DNA of 64,000 bases from Planctomycetota bacterium (GCA_024280885.1 JAJRPF010000056.1:62001-126000); one strand, 5' to 3'; shown: positions 53,350-63,344, counted from the first letter of the stretch. Notes: generated by a model not told the origin, from the letters alone. Numbers and translations are program-made.

Positions 53350-54288
53350 CTACGCGCGCGTCGGTTCCACCAGCGCACCGACGTGCGCTTCTACCGACGC
53401 GGCAAGACCTTCGAGGTCGTAGCCGCCTTCGAGCAGACTCACGAGGTTGCCGCCGGCCAGATCGCGCAGGAGATGCGTCATGCGCGCGAATGCGTCTTCC
53501 GTGACGCGGGTCCCGGAGAGTGGGTCGTGGACGTGCGCGTCGAAGCCCGCGGAAACGAGGATGAGTCCGGGATCGAAGTCCTCGAGGGCCGGCATGAGCG
53601 CCGTCTCGAAGTGAGCGAGATACTCCGTGTCACCGGATCCGCTCGACAGGGGGACGTTCAGCGTGGCGCCGCGCCCATCGCCCTTCCCGATTTCGCTCTC
53701 CGCGCCGGTGCCCGGGTACCACGGCCATTGGTGCAGGCTGGCGTAGAAGACGTCGTTGCGCTCCTCGAAGATGTGCTGTGTGCCGTTGCCATGATGGACG
53801 TCCCAGTCCACGATCGCGACCCTGTCGATGCCGCGCCCGCGAGCGTGGTTCGCGGCCACAGCGATGTTGTTGAAGAGGCAGAAGCCCATCGACCGATCAC
53901 GCTCCGCGTGGTGGCCCGGTGGGCGGCAGGCGACGAAGGCGTTCGTCCAGACGCCGTCGAGCACGCGGTCTACGGCGTCGATTGCTCCGCCGACCGCCAC
54001 GAGCGCGGCCTGGTACGAGTCGGCCGAGACAATTGTATCGCCGCCGTCCAGCACCGCTGATCCGGCCTCGGATCCGCGTCGGACACGCGCGATGACCTCG
54101 GTGTCGTGCGTCCGGGCGATGATCTCCGGCGAGACCGGCTGGGGCTCGTGGGAGGCCAGCTCCGCGGTCAATCCGCACTCGCGAAGGCGGGCTGTCACGG
54201 CGCGGAGACGATCCGGTCGCTCGGGATGTCCGGCGCCGGTGTCGTGTTGCAGGAAGATCGGGTGGGAGACGAGTCCGGTGGTGTTCAC
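53350..54288 (-). CDS. Histone-deacetylase-family amidohydrolase
   Basis: 312 residues from GTG 54288; longer upstream reading is low quality. It belongs to the arginase/deacetylase superfamily (AcuC/HdaH-like), which removes acetyl groups from lysines or polyamines with zinc. HPERPDRL near the N-terminus, RPPGHHAERDRSMGFCLFNN (His pair), IVDWDVHHGNGTQ and LVSAGFDAH hold the metal and catalytic residues, and LLEGGYDLEGLA carries the usual Gly-Gly-Tyr. It is divergent from htpG. Confidence 0.93.
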   Translation of the reverse strand: MNTTGLVSHPIFLQHDTGAGHPERPDRLRAVTARLRECGLTAELASHEPQPVSPEIIARTHDTEVIARVRRGSEAGSAVLDGGDTIVSADSYQAALVAVGGAIDAVDRVLDGVWTNAFVACRPPGHHAERDRSMGFCLFNNIAVAANHARGRGIDRVAIVDWDVHHGNGTQHIFEERNDVFYASLHQWPWYPGTGAESEIGKGDGRGATLNVPLSSGSGDTEYLAHFETALMPALEDFDPGLILVSAGFDAHVHDPLSGTRVTEDAFARMTHLLRDLAGGNLVSLLEGGYDLEGLAASVEAHVGALVEPTRA

Positions 54289-54445
54289 GCACGTCAGTGT
54301 CGCGCATCGGACGCGACCCCCGGAATCGCTTCTGCGCGGAGGCCCGGGATGCGTACGTTCCCGCTGCACTCCTCGATCATGGGGAGGATGGACAGAGGGC
54401 GCGTCTCGGATCCGGGACCAGCCCACGCAGCAAGGAGAGCGCACC

Positions 54446-56479
54446 GTGACGAAGCAGCCCGAGAAGCACACGTTCCAGGCCGAGGTCAATCAGATCCTGT
54501 CGCTGGTCGTCAACTCGCTCTACACGCACAAGGAGATCTTCCTGCGGGAGCTGATCAGCAACGCGAGCGACGCGCTGGATCACCTCTCGTTCCGCGCGCT
54601 GACCGAGCCGGATGTGCTCGGCGAAGATCCGACGCTGGAGATCCGGGTCGCCGCTGACACCGACGCGCGCACGCTCACGATCTCCGACAATGGCGTCGGC
54701 ATGGGGCACGACGAGTTGGTCCAGAATCTCGGCACGATCGCGCACTCCGGGACGAAGCAACTTGCCGAGCGGATGAAGGCTGGCGCCGGCGACGTCAACC
54801 TGATCGGGCAATTCGGCGTCGGCTTCTACTCGGCGTTTCTCGTGGCGGATCGCGTCGAGGTCATCTCGCGTCTGGCCGGTTCGGATCAGGCGTATCGGTG
54901 GGAGAGCAACGCCGACGGTTCGTACACGATCGAGGACGCGGAACGCGCTGGCCGGGGCACGGACGTCATCCTGCACCTGAAGGTCGACACCGACGGGACC
55001 GACGAGAACAAGCAGGACCCTGCCGAGTTCATGCGTGAGTGGGTGTTGCGTGATCTCGTGCGCAAGTACAGCGACTACGTCCGCCATCCGATCCGGCTGC
55101 GCGTCGAGAAGTCGGAGACCGTTGGCGAGGGCGACGACGCGAAGACCGAGACGAGCGTCGAGTGGGAGCAGGCCAACAGCGCCTCCGCCCTCTGGACGCG
55201 ACCGAAGAGCGAGATCACGGACGACGCCGCCACCGAGTTCTACAAGCATCTGACACACGACTGGGAAGCGCCGCTCGCGCACACCCACTTCAAGGTCGAG
55301 GGCATGCAGGAGATGGCCGGGCTGCTCTTCGTCCCGCGGCGCGCGCCCATGGAGACGCTCGCTCGGCGCAAGACCGGTGTGCGGCTCTTCGTGAAGCGCG
55401 TCTTCATCATGGACGACTGCGAGGAGTTGCTGCCAGACTACCTGCGCTTCATCCGCGGTGTCGTGGACTCCGATGATCTACCGCTCAACGTCTCGCGCGA
55501 GGTGCTCCAGAAGGATCGGACGACAACCGCTATTCGCAAGCAAGTCGTGCGACACGCTCTGCGCATGCTCGAGTCGCTCGCGGATCGCGATGACGACGCG
55601 GATGCCGCAGCGAAGCAGGAAGATGTCGCCGGCGAGGATGAGGCGGATGACTCGGATGACTCGGACGGCACGGATGCTGCGGACACGAAGACCGACACGC
55701 CGTCCTACGACGACTTCTGGTCGCAGTTCGGGATCATCCTGAAGGAAGGCGTTCACTCCGACACCGCGAACCGCGACAAGATCGCGCGGCTACTGCGCTT
55801 CCAGTCGAGCGCCTCGTCCGAGTTGACGTCCCTGGCGGCCTACGTCGAGCGGATGAAGGAAGGGCAGGAAGGCATCTACTACGTCTCTGCACCGAACCGC
55901 GCGGCAGCAGAAGCGAGTCCGCATCTCGAGGCGCTCCGCAAGAAGGAGTACGAGGTCCTCTACATGACGGACCCGATCGACGAGTGGGTCGTCGATGGGC
56001 TGCGCTCGTTCGACGAGCGCGACTTCGTCTCGGCCGCGAAGGGCGCTCTCGATCTACCCGAGAGCGACGAGGAGAAGGAAGAGCGCGAAGAGAAGGCGGG
56101 CACGCTCGAGGGTTTGATTGCTGGCATGAAAACGGCGCTCGGCGAGCACGTCGAAGATGTCCGTGTCACGAGTCGTCTGACCGACTCCCCGGCTTGCCTT
56201 GTCGTTGGCGAGGGCGGCATCGCACCGCACGTCGAGCGCCTGCTCCGGGCCCAGAACATGGAGATGCCCGCACAGAAGCGCATTCTGGAGATCAACCCGG
56301 CGCATCCCGTGGTTGAGCGGTTGAATACCCTGGCGGCCGACGAGTCCGGCGGCGAAGAGCTCTCCGAGTGGGCGCATCTGCTCTACGACCAGGCATTGAT
56401 CGCCGAGGGCAGCCCGCCGTCCGACCCGGTGAGCTTCGCCCGGCGCATCACGCGCTTGCTCGAAGCGAAGCTGAGCTAA
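54446..56479 (+). CDS. htpG: Hsp90-family chaperone HtpG with acidic insertion
   Basis: 677 residues from GTG 54446, with AAGGAG 8 nt upstream; in-frame sequence further upstream is the antisense of the deacetylase gene. The GHKL ATPase shows ELISNASDALDHL, DNGVGM, GTIAHSGTK and GQFGVGFYSAF. The middle domain keeps SREVLQKDR. About 35 extra, mostly Asp/Glu residues (near 372-420, ADRDDDADAAAKQEDVAGED onwards) sit between LESLA and FWSQFGIILKEG, where E. coli HtpG has seven or so. The C-terminal dimer domain is complete. Confidence 0.96.
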   Translation: MTKQPEKHTFQAEVNQILSLVVNSLYTHKEIFLRELISNASDALDHLSFRALTEPDVLGEDPTLEIRVAADTDARTLTISDNGVGMGHDELVQNLGTIAHSGTKQLAERMKAGAGDVNLIGQFGVGFYSAFLVADRVEVISRLAGSDQAYRWESNADGSYTIEDAERAGRGTDVILHLKVDTDGTDENKQDPAEFMREWVLRDLVRKYSDYVRHPIRLRVEKSETVGEGDDAKTETSVEWEQANSASALWTRPKSEITDDAATEFYKHLTHDWEAPLAHTHFKVEGMQEMAGLLFVPRRAPMETLARRKTGVRLFVKRVFIMDDCEELLPDYLRFIRGVVDSDDLPLNVSREVLQKDRTTTAIRKQVVRHALRMLESLADRDDDADAAAKQEDVAGEDEADDSDDSDGTDAADTKTDTPSYDDFWSQFGIILKEGVHSDTANRDKIARLLRFQSSASSELTSLAAYVERMKEGQEGIYYVSAPNRAAAEASPHLEALRKKEYEVLYMTDPIDEWVVDGLRSFDERDFVSAAKGALDLPESDEEKEEREEKAGTLEGLIAGMKTALGEHVEDVRVTSRLTDSPACLVVGEGGIAPHVERLLRAQNMEMPAQKRILEINPAHPVVERLNTLAADESGGEELSEWAHLLYDQALIAEGSPPSDPVSFARRITRLLEAKLS

Positions 56480-56505
56480 CTCCCGCTGATAGGGTTTCCG
56501 CCACG

Positions 56506-57783
56506 ATGAACGCGCACACGGCGGATGGTCTGGCGGCGAGCCAATCGAACGAGAGCCCGTGGGCGGAGAGCCTGACTGGGCTGAACGTGCAGGTCGTCGC
56601 GCCGCGGCTGCCCGTCGTTGCGCCCGATGCATGCACATCGCCAGGCGCGGCGCTTGCCGTCGCGGGCGGCGTTCCCTGCTCGGCCCCCGCGACGCCCTTG
56701 CTCGTCGCGTTGAACGATCCGGATCGCGCGACGCGCAGTGTTCCCGCGCTAGCGGGCATTAGCGCCGCGGTGGGAGAGCGCGAGATCCGCGTGGTCGTTG
56801 CCACCGGCAGCCATGTCTTCGACGAGCCGACGCGGAGAGCGCATGAGGCTCCGCTGCGGGCCGTCGCCGGGGACATCGCCATCCGCTGGCATTCGGGTAC
56901 CGGCGATGCCGCTGAGACGACCGGCGGACACGTCACCGTCGGAGAGTACTCCTGCGATCCGTGGCTGGCCGAAGCGCAGGACGTCGTCGCGATCGGTAGC
57001 GTCGAACCCCATTGGTTCGCGGGTCTGACCGGTTCGTACAAGACGCTCTCGGTCGGGCTGATGTCGCGCGCGGACATCGCCAAGAGCCACGTATTCGCGT
57101 TGGATGTGGCGGCGCGACCGCTCGTGCTCGTCGGCAATCCTGTGCACGAAGAAATTGTGCGAACGATGGATGCGCTGCTCGAAGGTCGTAGCGTCGTGGC
57201 GCTGGATCATCTCGGTGAGCAGTGGGTCGCGGGAAGCCCGGTCGACAACTTGCACGCGCTGCTGCCGATTGCCCGCGAGCGCTGGGGCTGCGCGGTCGAG
57301 AAGCCGCTCGACTTCCTCGTCGCGCGGGTGCTGCCACCTCTCGACGGCGTGCTCTACCAGGCGGAGAAGGGGCTCAAGAACTCCGAGCATGCCGTGCGCG
57401 ATGGCGGCGTGATCGTGATTGACGCGGCGTGCGAGCGGGGCGTGGGCCCGCGGCGTTTCATGGACCTGCTCGCCCGCGCGCCTGACGAGTCCGCCGCACG
57501 CGCGCTGATCGACGCCGAGGGCTATCGATTGGGCGATCACAAGGCGGTGCGGTTGCGTGCCTTGCAAGGCCGCGGCGTGGCGATCGGGGTCGTGGCCCCG
57601 ACGTTCCCGCGCGCCGACGCGGACGTCGCCGGTATCCGCGTCCTCGCCGATCGTGCCGAGGCCGCTGCGTTCATCAAGAGCCATGTTGGAGACGGCGCAT
57701 CCGGCGTCTTTCTCGAAGACGGTGCCCATACGGTCGTTCACCTACAGGAGCAGGTGAACGAGCAGGGGCAGGCGTGTTCATGA
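56506..57783 (+). CDS. LarA-family nickel-pincer enzyme (lactate racemase-like)
   Basis: 425 residues from ATG 56506. The key residues keep the exact spacing of Lactobacillus LarA (His108, His174, Lys184, His200): here His103 (ATGSHV), His169 (EPHWFAG), Lys179 (GSYKT) and His195. Family motifs NDPDRATRS and ATGSHVFDEPT are present. Such enzymes racemise or epimerise 2-hydroxy acids with the nickel-pincer nucleotide. The substrate is unproven; the next gene encodes a 2-hydroxyacid-oxidising flavoenzyme, which fits. Cofactor genes larB, larC and larE are not in the window. It ends with an ATGA overlap. Confidence 0.88.
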   Translation: MNAHTADGLAASQSNESPWAESLTGLNVQVVAPRLPVVAPDACTSPGAALAVAGGVPCSAPATPLLVALNDPDRATRSVPALAGISAAVGEREIRVVVATGSHVFDEPTRRAHEAPLRAVAGDIAIRWHSGTGDAAETTGGHVTVGEYSCDPWLAEAQDVVAIGSVEPHWFAGLTGSYKTLSVGLMSRADIAKSHVFALDVAARPLVLVGNPVHEEIVRTMDALLEGRSVVALDHLGEQWVAGSPVDNLHALLPIARERWGCAVEKPLDFLVARVLPPLDGVLYQAEKGLKNSEHAVRDGGVIVIDAACERGVGPRRFMDLLARAPDESAARALIDAEGYRLGDHKAVRLRALQGRGVAIGVVAPTFPRADADVAGIRVLADRAEAAAFIKSHVGDGASGVFLEDGAHTVVHLQEQVNEQGQACS

Positions 57784-59366
57784 GCCAGCGTGTCGCCTGT
57801 CGCGCGCCGTCCGGTGCGGTTCGGCTGCCGTCCGAACGCGATGTCACGGAGCGCTGGTTGGTGGACGCCGCGTACTTCCCGGGGGGGCACGCGGAGCACG
57901 TGTTCGCGCCGCGTTGCGAGGGCGAAGTGGCGGCGGTCCTGCGTGCCTTCTCTCCTGTGCTCACGGTGGGGGCGATGTCGTCTCTGACCGGCGGTGCGAC
58001 CCCGGTTGGCGGCGCGGTTCTCGCGACGGATCTGATGACGTCGATCGCGGTGGACCCGCTCACCCGGACCGTGCGAGCGGGAGCCGGTGCCGCGTTGCTC
58101 TCGGTCCAGGAAGCGGCTCGCGAGCACGGACTCTTCCTCGCCCCGGCGCCCACGTACGACGGTGCGTTCGTCGGTGGCGCCATCGCGACGAACGCCGCCG
58201 GTGCCGCTACGTTCAAGTACGGCGCGATGCGTCGCTCGGTGCGGGCGCTGACCGTCATGCTGGCCGACGGCGGGGTTCTCGACCTGGAACGCGGCCAGGT
58301 CATCGCCGATGCCGACGGGATCTTCGAGATCGAGCGGCTCGACGGCTCCGTGACGCGTGTCGTGGTGCCCGCGTATCGCGATCCCGACGTGCCGAAGTGC
58401 AGCGCCGGATATCATGCGACAGATCGTATGGACCTCGTCGATCTCTTCATCGGGAGCGAGGGCACGCTCGGTGTCGTCATGGAGGCGACTCTGGAGCTGG
58501 TCCCGGAGCCCCCGGCCTCGGTCGTCTGTTGGTTGCCGATGCGCGACGAGGCGGCGGGTCTCGACGTGGTGCGTCGTCTGCGCGATGCGTCGCAGACGAC
58601 GTGGCGCAGTGCCGATCCCAATGGACTCGATGTGCCGTCCATCGAATACTTCGATCGCCGCTGTCTGGAGTTGCTCGTCGAGGACGGTGTGGATCAGGAG
58701 CAGCGCATCCCGATCGATGTTGACGACGCGTTGGTGCTTCTCTTTCGCATCGAGTTGCAGACGGATCTCGGGGCCGAAGACGCGGTGGAGCAGCTCTTCG
58801 ATCCGGACGGTCCCGACACTCCGCTGCGGCGCCTGGCGCAACTGCTCGGCGATCACGCGGAGCGTCTCGAAGCAGCGTTACCGGGCGAGGCGACAAAGGC
58901 GGCGCGCTTCTTCGCCGTGCGCGAGGCGGTTCCCATGGCGGTCAATCATCGCATCCGCGATCGGCGTGCAGTTGATCCCGCGGTGCACAAGGTCGCTGGC
59001 GATTACGTTGTCCCATTCGAGCGACTCGGCGAGGCCTTCGCGCTGTACCGCGAGGAGTTCGGTGCGCGCGGATTGGATCTCGCGATCTGGGGCCACATTG
59101 GCGACGGCAACGTGCATCCGAATGTCTTGCCGCGGACCGCTGAAGACGTCTGCGTCGGCAAGGAGGGGATCCTCGCGATCGGCGAGGCGGTCGTTGCGAT
59201 GGGGGGCTCACCGCTCGCGGAGCATGGAGTCGGTCGCCATCCTGTGAAGCAGGCTCTCTTGCGGACGCTGCGGGGCGACGCGGGCATGGCTGCGATGAGA
59301 ACGGTGAAGATCGCTCTGGATCCGCAGTGCATTCTGGCGCCCGGCGTGCTGTTTCCCGCGTCGTGA
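57780..59366 (+). CDS. FAD-linked oxidase, GlcD/D-lactate dehydrogenase type
   Basis: 528 residues from ATG 57780 (4-nt overlap with the LarA-like gene); GTG 57774 is an alternative. The PCMH-type FAD domain shows VGAMSSLTGGATPVGG, GGAIATNAAGA and GSEGTLGVVMEATLEL. The C-terminal cap has GHIGDGNVHPNVL and AEHGVGRHPVKQALL. Members oxidise D-lactate, glycolate or other D-2-hydroxy acids to 2-oxo acids and pass electrons onward. No Fe-S or GlcE/GlcF partner is encoded here. Coupling to LarA suggests an L/D-hydroxyacid catabolic step. Confidence 0.9.
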   Translation: MSQRVACRAPSGAVRLPSERDVTERWLVDAAYFPGGHAEHVFAPRCEGEVAAVLRAFSPVLTVGAMSSLTGGATPVGGAVLATDLMTSIAVDPLTRTVRAGAGAALLSVQEAAREHGLFLAPAPTYDGAFVGGAIATNAAGAATFKYGAMRRSVRALTVMLADGGVLDLERGQVIADADGIFEIERLDGSVTRVVVPAYRDPDVPKCSAGYHATDRMDLVDLFIGSEGTLGVVMEATLELVPEPPASVVCWLPMRDEAAGLDVVRRLRDASQTTWRSADPNGLDVPSIEYFDRRCLELLVEDGVDQEQRIPIDVDDALVLLFRIELQTDLGAEDAVEQLFDPDGPDTPLRRLAQLLGDHAERLEAALPGEATKAARFFAVREAVPMAVNHRIRDRRAVDPAVHKVAGDYVVPFERLGEAFALYREEFGARGLDLAIWGHIGDGNVHPNVLPRTAEDVCVGKEGILAIGEAVVAMGGSPLAEHGVGRHPVKQALLRTLRGDAGMAAMRTVKIALDPQCILAPGVLFPAS

Positions 59367-62300
59367 CCTCCCTGTGTCCCTGGCGGATCGCGATCGATCG
59401 GGGCGGGACGTTCACCGATGTCGTTGCGTACGCGGCCGACGGCACGATCGTCGTGCGCAAGGTCCCGAGCGAAACCTACGTCGCCGTGGGCGAGAGCCCG
59501 TCCGACGATCGCGCCGTCGCCGCGATCCGCGCGCTCTGCGGCGCGCCGGAGTCGGGACCGATCTCCGCCGCGTTTGTTGCTTCGGTGCGCTGCGGCACGA
59601 CGGTCGCGACGAACGCGCTGCTCGAACGGCGCGGAGAGCGATCCGCTCTCTTCGTGACGCACGGATTTCGCGATCTGCTCACGATCGGCAGCGGCGAGCG
59701 CCCCGATCTCTTTGCGTTGCATGTCGTGCGCCCCCAATCCTTGCCGGAGCGCGTGTTCCCGGTCGTCGAGCGCGCACTCGCGGATGGGACGATCGACGTT
59801 CCACTGGACGAGGACGCGCTGCGCCGTGCAGCGCGGGGAGCGCGCGACGCGGGGTTCGCTTCGGCCGCCGTTGTCTTTCTCCATGCATACCGCAACCCCG
59901 CACACGAACTCCGCGCGGGGGAGATCCTGCGTGCAGAGGGGTTCTCGCATGTGGCCCTCTCGCACGACGTCGCGCGTGAAGTGAAGGTGGTGCCGCGCGG
60001 GAGTACCGCGGCTGCTGACGCCTACCTCACACCACCGCTGCGGCGCTCGCTCGCCCGTTTTCGACATGCGTTTGCCGACGACGTTGACGTGCGCTTCATG
60101 CAGAGTCACGGGGGTCTCTGCGACGTCGCTCACGCCGTGGGTCCGCGCGCCGTCCTGTCCGGACCCGCGGGCGGAGTGCTGGCCGCGGCGCGCGTTGCCA
60201 GGATGGGCGGCGCCGATGCGGTGATCGGCTTCGACATGGGCGGGACCAGCACGGACGTCTGCCGCTGGGCAGGCGAAGAGGAGCTCGTCTACGAGACCCG
60301 TGCCGGCGGAGTCTGTCTGCGCGTTCCCTCGCTGCGCATCGAGACCGTGGCGTCGGGCGGCGGCTCCGCCTTGGCGTTCGACGGGCGTCGATTGCGCGTG
60401 GGGCCCGAGAGTGTGGGGGCGGACCCGGGTCCGGCCGGATATGGCCGCGGAGGCGCGGCTGCGCTGACCGATGCCAATGCTCTTCTCGGGCGCCTCGTCC
60501 CCGACCGCTTCCCGAGTTGCTTTGGCCGCAGTGGCGATCAACCGTTCGACGTGGGCGCGTCCCGCATCGCTCTCGCCCGGTTGGCAGTGTCGGCGGGCCT
60601 CGACCAGCACGCTGCGGCGGCGGGCTTCCTGCGGGTCGCAGTCGAGCGGATGGCCCAGGCGATCCGCACGATCAGCGTGGAGCGCGGACACGATGTGCGC
60701 ACGCACGCGCTCGTCTGCTTCGGCGGGGCCGGCGCGCAGCACGCGTGCGCACTCGCTGGCGCGCTGGGGATGCAACGTGTCTTGCTGCACCCACTCGGCA
60801 GCGTGCTCTCGGCCTGGGGCATTGGCGGTGCGCTGTCGTCGCACGAGGAAGCGGCGGCGCCGCCGGGTGCGGCGGAGACGGAGTGGGATGACCTGGCACG
60901 CGCGCACGCAGACCATCTCGCCGACGAACTGGAGAGCCGAGGTCGAGAGCGTCTGTTGGCCGAAGGCGTTCGCGCGGAGTGCATCGACGTCAGACGCGAG
61001 ATTGACCTCGCCTATGCTGGCGTGGACCACTCGCTGACCGTGCCGCTCGCGTCGCTCTCCACTTCGCGCGCTGCGTTCCATGCGAAGCATGCGCGGCTCT
61101 TCGGATTCGCCCGAGAGGGAGTGATCGTCGAGTTGCGTAGCGTGAGAGTGCGAACGCTGGAGCGACGGAATTCAGGCGGCGAAGACGCACTGAGGGAGAT
61201 GCGGACAGACGAACGCTCCGCGCCGCTTTGTCCATCGGAGCCGACGCGTCCGATACCGACAGACACCGTGCAGACAGGTACCGTGCAGACGTGGTTCGAG
61301 ACGGCCACAGGAATTCGTCCCCATGACACGCCGGTCTTCGACCTCGACTCGTTCGCGACAGGCGACACCGTGCGTGGTCCGGCACTCGTGGTGAACAGCG
61401 TCACCACCGTCGTCGTCGAGCCGGGCTGGTCGGCGCGTCAGGGTGCGAGCGGTCTCCTCGTCTTGACGGCCGAGAACATCACGCCACCGGCGGTGGCGAC
61501 CACGCATCGCGATCCGATCTTCCTCGCGCTCTTCGCCAACACGTTCATGTCCATCGCAGAGCGGATGGGGAGCGTTCTGGAACGCGTGTCGCTTTCGACG
61601 AGCATCAAGGAACGCCTCGACTTCTCGTGTGCTGTCTTCGACGCCGATGGACAGCTCATCGCGAACGCGCCGCATATCCCGGTACACCTGGGCGCGATGG
61701 GGGAGAGCGTGCGTGCAATCGCCCGCGCACGCTCCGGGCGAATGCGCGCAGGCGATGCGTATCTCACGAACGATCCGTATGCCGGTGGTTCCCACTTGCC
61801 CGACGTGACCGCCGTGACGCCGGTCCTGGTGGAAGACGGTCACGCGCGCTTCTTTGTCGGCTGTCGCGCGCACCATGCAGATGTCGGTGGGATCACACCC
61901 GGGTCGATGCCGGCGCGTTCAGCAACGATCGACGAAGAGGGCGTGCGCATCCACGACCTACGCGCTGCCGATGCGGGGACGTTCTGCGAAGACACCGTGC
62001 GCGCGGCGCTTCTCGCCGGGCCGTATCCGACCCGCGGCGTGGACGAGCGCCTCTTGGATCTGCGCGCCCAGGTGGCGGCGAACGAAGAGGGCGCGCGGCT
62101 CCTGCGTGAACTGGCGCAGACGCATGGCGCAGATGTCGTCGGCGCGTACATGGCGCATGTTCTCGACGACGGCGAGGCGGCGATGGGGGAGATGCTCGGC
62201 GCGCTCCCGACAGGAACGCGGACCATGGAGGATCGGCTCGACGACGGCATCCCCCTGCGCGTCGCGGTGACGGTCGTGAGAACACAGACCGGCGGAGTGA

Positions 62301-63109
62301 GCACGGGCAAGATCACGGTTGACTTCGCCGGAACCGGGCCGCTCTCCGCCGGAAATCTGAACACGCCGCGCGCCGTCACACGCGCCGCCGTGCTTTACGC
62401 CCTTCGGACTCTCGTGCAGCGTGACATCCCGCTCAACGAGGGTTGTCTCCGGCCGGTCACGTTGTGCATCCCGGAGGGCTCACTGCTCGACCCGAAGCCG
62501 CCCGCCGCGGTCGTCGGTGGCAACGTCGAGACGTCGATGCGACTCGTGGACCTGGTCCTCGGGGCACTCGGCGTGTGCGCCGCGGGCCAGGGCACGATGA
62601 ACAACCTCGCGTTCGGTCGCGTAGACGACTCTGTTCGGCGCGGCGGCACCTACTACGAGACGATCTGCGGCGGCACAGGCGCCGGGCCGACGTTCCGCGG
62701 AGCTGACGCCATCCAATCGCACATGACGAATACGCGGATCACCGATCCGGAGGTCTTCGAACGCCGCTGGAACGCCGTCATCCGTCGCTTCGAGATCCGT
62801 CGCGGGAGCGGCGGCGATGGCGCGCAACGGGGCGGCGACGGAGCCGTGCGCGAGATCGAGTTCGGGGAGCGGGTACGCGGCGGCATCCTCTCGGAACGAC
62901 GCACGGCGGGCGCGTTCGGCCTCAAAGGCAGCGGCACCGGCGCGCCCGGCCGCAACACACTCATCCGCGACGGCCAGCGGATCGACCTCGGCGGCTGCGC
63001 CGACCTCGCGCTCGAACCCGGTGACGTCCTGCTCATCGAAACCCCAGGCGGAGGCGGCTACGGCGACGTGGAGCCAGGACAACTTCGGCAGAGTTCGGAT
63101 CACGCGTAA
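59363..63109 (+). CDS. Fused HyuA-HyuB hydantoinase/5-oxoprolinase
   Basis: 1248 residues from GTG 59363, overlapping the oxidase stop by 4 nt. HyuA: residues about 1-700, with AIDRGGTFTDVVAYAADG, GTTVATNALLER, GFDMGGTSTDVCRW and ADPGPAGYGRGG. HyuB: about 712-1240, with FMSIAERMGSVLERVSLSTS, NDPYAGGSHLPDVTAV, AHHADVGGITPGSMP and GGNVETSMRLVDL. The single-chain form resembles 5-oxoprolinase (ATP-dependent ring opening to glutamate), but hydantoin substrates are possible. The last 13 or so codons lie inside an inverted-repeat element, so the C-terminus was probably rewritten by it. Confidence 0.93.
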   Translation: MTSLCPWRIAIDRGGTFTDVVAYAADGTIVVRKVPSETYVAVGESPSDDRAVAAIRALCGAPESGPISAAFVASVRCGTTVATNALLERRGERSALFVTHGFRDLLTIGSGERPDLFALHVVRPQSLPERVFPVVERALADGTIDVPLDEDALRRAARGARDAGFASAAVVFLHAYRNPAHELRAGEILRAEGFSHVALSHDVAREVKVVPRGSTAAADAYLTPPLRRSLARFRHAFADDVDVRFMQSHGGLCDVAHAVGPRAVLSGPAGGVLAAARVARMGGADAVIGFDMGGTSTDVCRWAGEEELVYETRAGGVCLRVPSLRIETVASGGGSALAFDGRRLRVGPESVGADPGPAGYGRGGAAALTDANALLGRLVPDRFPSCFGRSGDQPFDVGASRIALARLAVSAGLDQHAAAAGFLRVAVERMAQAIRTISVERGHDVRTHALVCFGGAGAQHACALAGALGMQRVLLHPLGSVLSAWGIGGALSSHEEAAAPPGAAETEWDDLARAHADHLADELESRGRERLLAEGVRAECIDVRREIDLAYAGVDHSLTVPLASLSTSRAAFHAKHARLFGFAREGVIVELRSVRVRTLERRNSGGEDALREMRTDERSAPLCPSEPTRPIPTDTVQTGTVQTWFETATGIRPHDTPVFDLDSFATGDTVRGPALVVNSVTTVVVEPGWSARQGASGLLVLTAENITPPAVATTHRDPIFLALFANTFMSIAERMGSVLERVSLSTSIKERLDFSCAVFDADGQLIANAPHIPVHLGAMGESVRAIARARSGRMRAGDAYLTNDPYAGGSHLPDVTAVTPVLVEDGHARFFVGCRAHHADVGGITPGSMPARSATIDEEGVRIHDLRAADAGTFCEDTVRAALLAGPYPTRGVDERLLDLRAQVAANEEGARLLRELAQTHGADVVGAYMAHVLDDGEAAMGEMLGALPTGTRTMEDRLDDGIPLRVAVTVVRTQTGGVSTGKITVDFAGTGPLSAGNLNTPRAVTRAAVLYALRTLVQRDIPLNEGCLRPVTLCIPEGSLLDPKPPAAVVGGNVETSMRLVDLVLGALGVCAAGQGTMNNLAFGRVDDSVRRGGTYYETICGGTGAGPTFRGADAIQSHMTNTRITDPEVFERRWNAVIRRFEIRRGSGGDGAQRGGDGAVREIEFGERVRGGILSERRTAGAFGLKGSGTGAPGRNTLIRDGQRIDLGGCADLALEPGDVLLIETPGGGGYGDVEPGQLRQSSDHA

Positions 63110-63158
63110 CGCAAGTGCGACGGCTCTGCCCCGAACCCCGCCGAAGTTGTCCTGGCTC
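63071..63158. repeat. 88-bp inverted-repeat element (copy 2)
   Basis: The arms 63071-63098 and 63131-63158 match at 26 of 28 positions in inverted orientation. The design and outer sequence (GAGCCAGGACA) equal the element at 1622-1715, but the inner arm differs in both arms together. Its left arm forms the 3' end of the HyuAB gene. Confidence 0.7.
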
Positions 63159-63344
63159 CGTATCGGCGAGTTGTCGCGCTTCGCCGGGACGCTCGGGGCG
63201 GCCACTCTCCTGGCGTTCCCTACGAGCCCCAGCGGGCGCTTCGTTGTTCCGCCGCGTGTCACCACGCAGCGAGGACGAGGAGGCGGTCCGTCACGTGCAC
63301 GGCGACTGGATCTCCGGTCGGATGTGACCGGCAGACCCCTCGCA

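Noticed and set aside
53828..54445. 206-residue extension upstream of HtpG
   Set aside because: It is the complement of the deacetylase gene; HtpG begins at GTG 54446 with a good ribosome-binding site.
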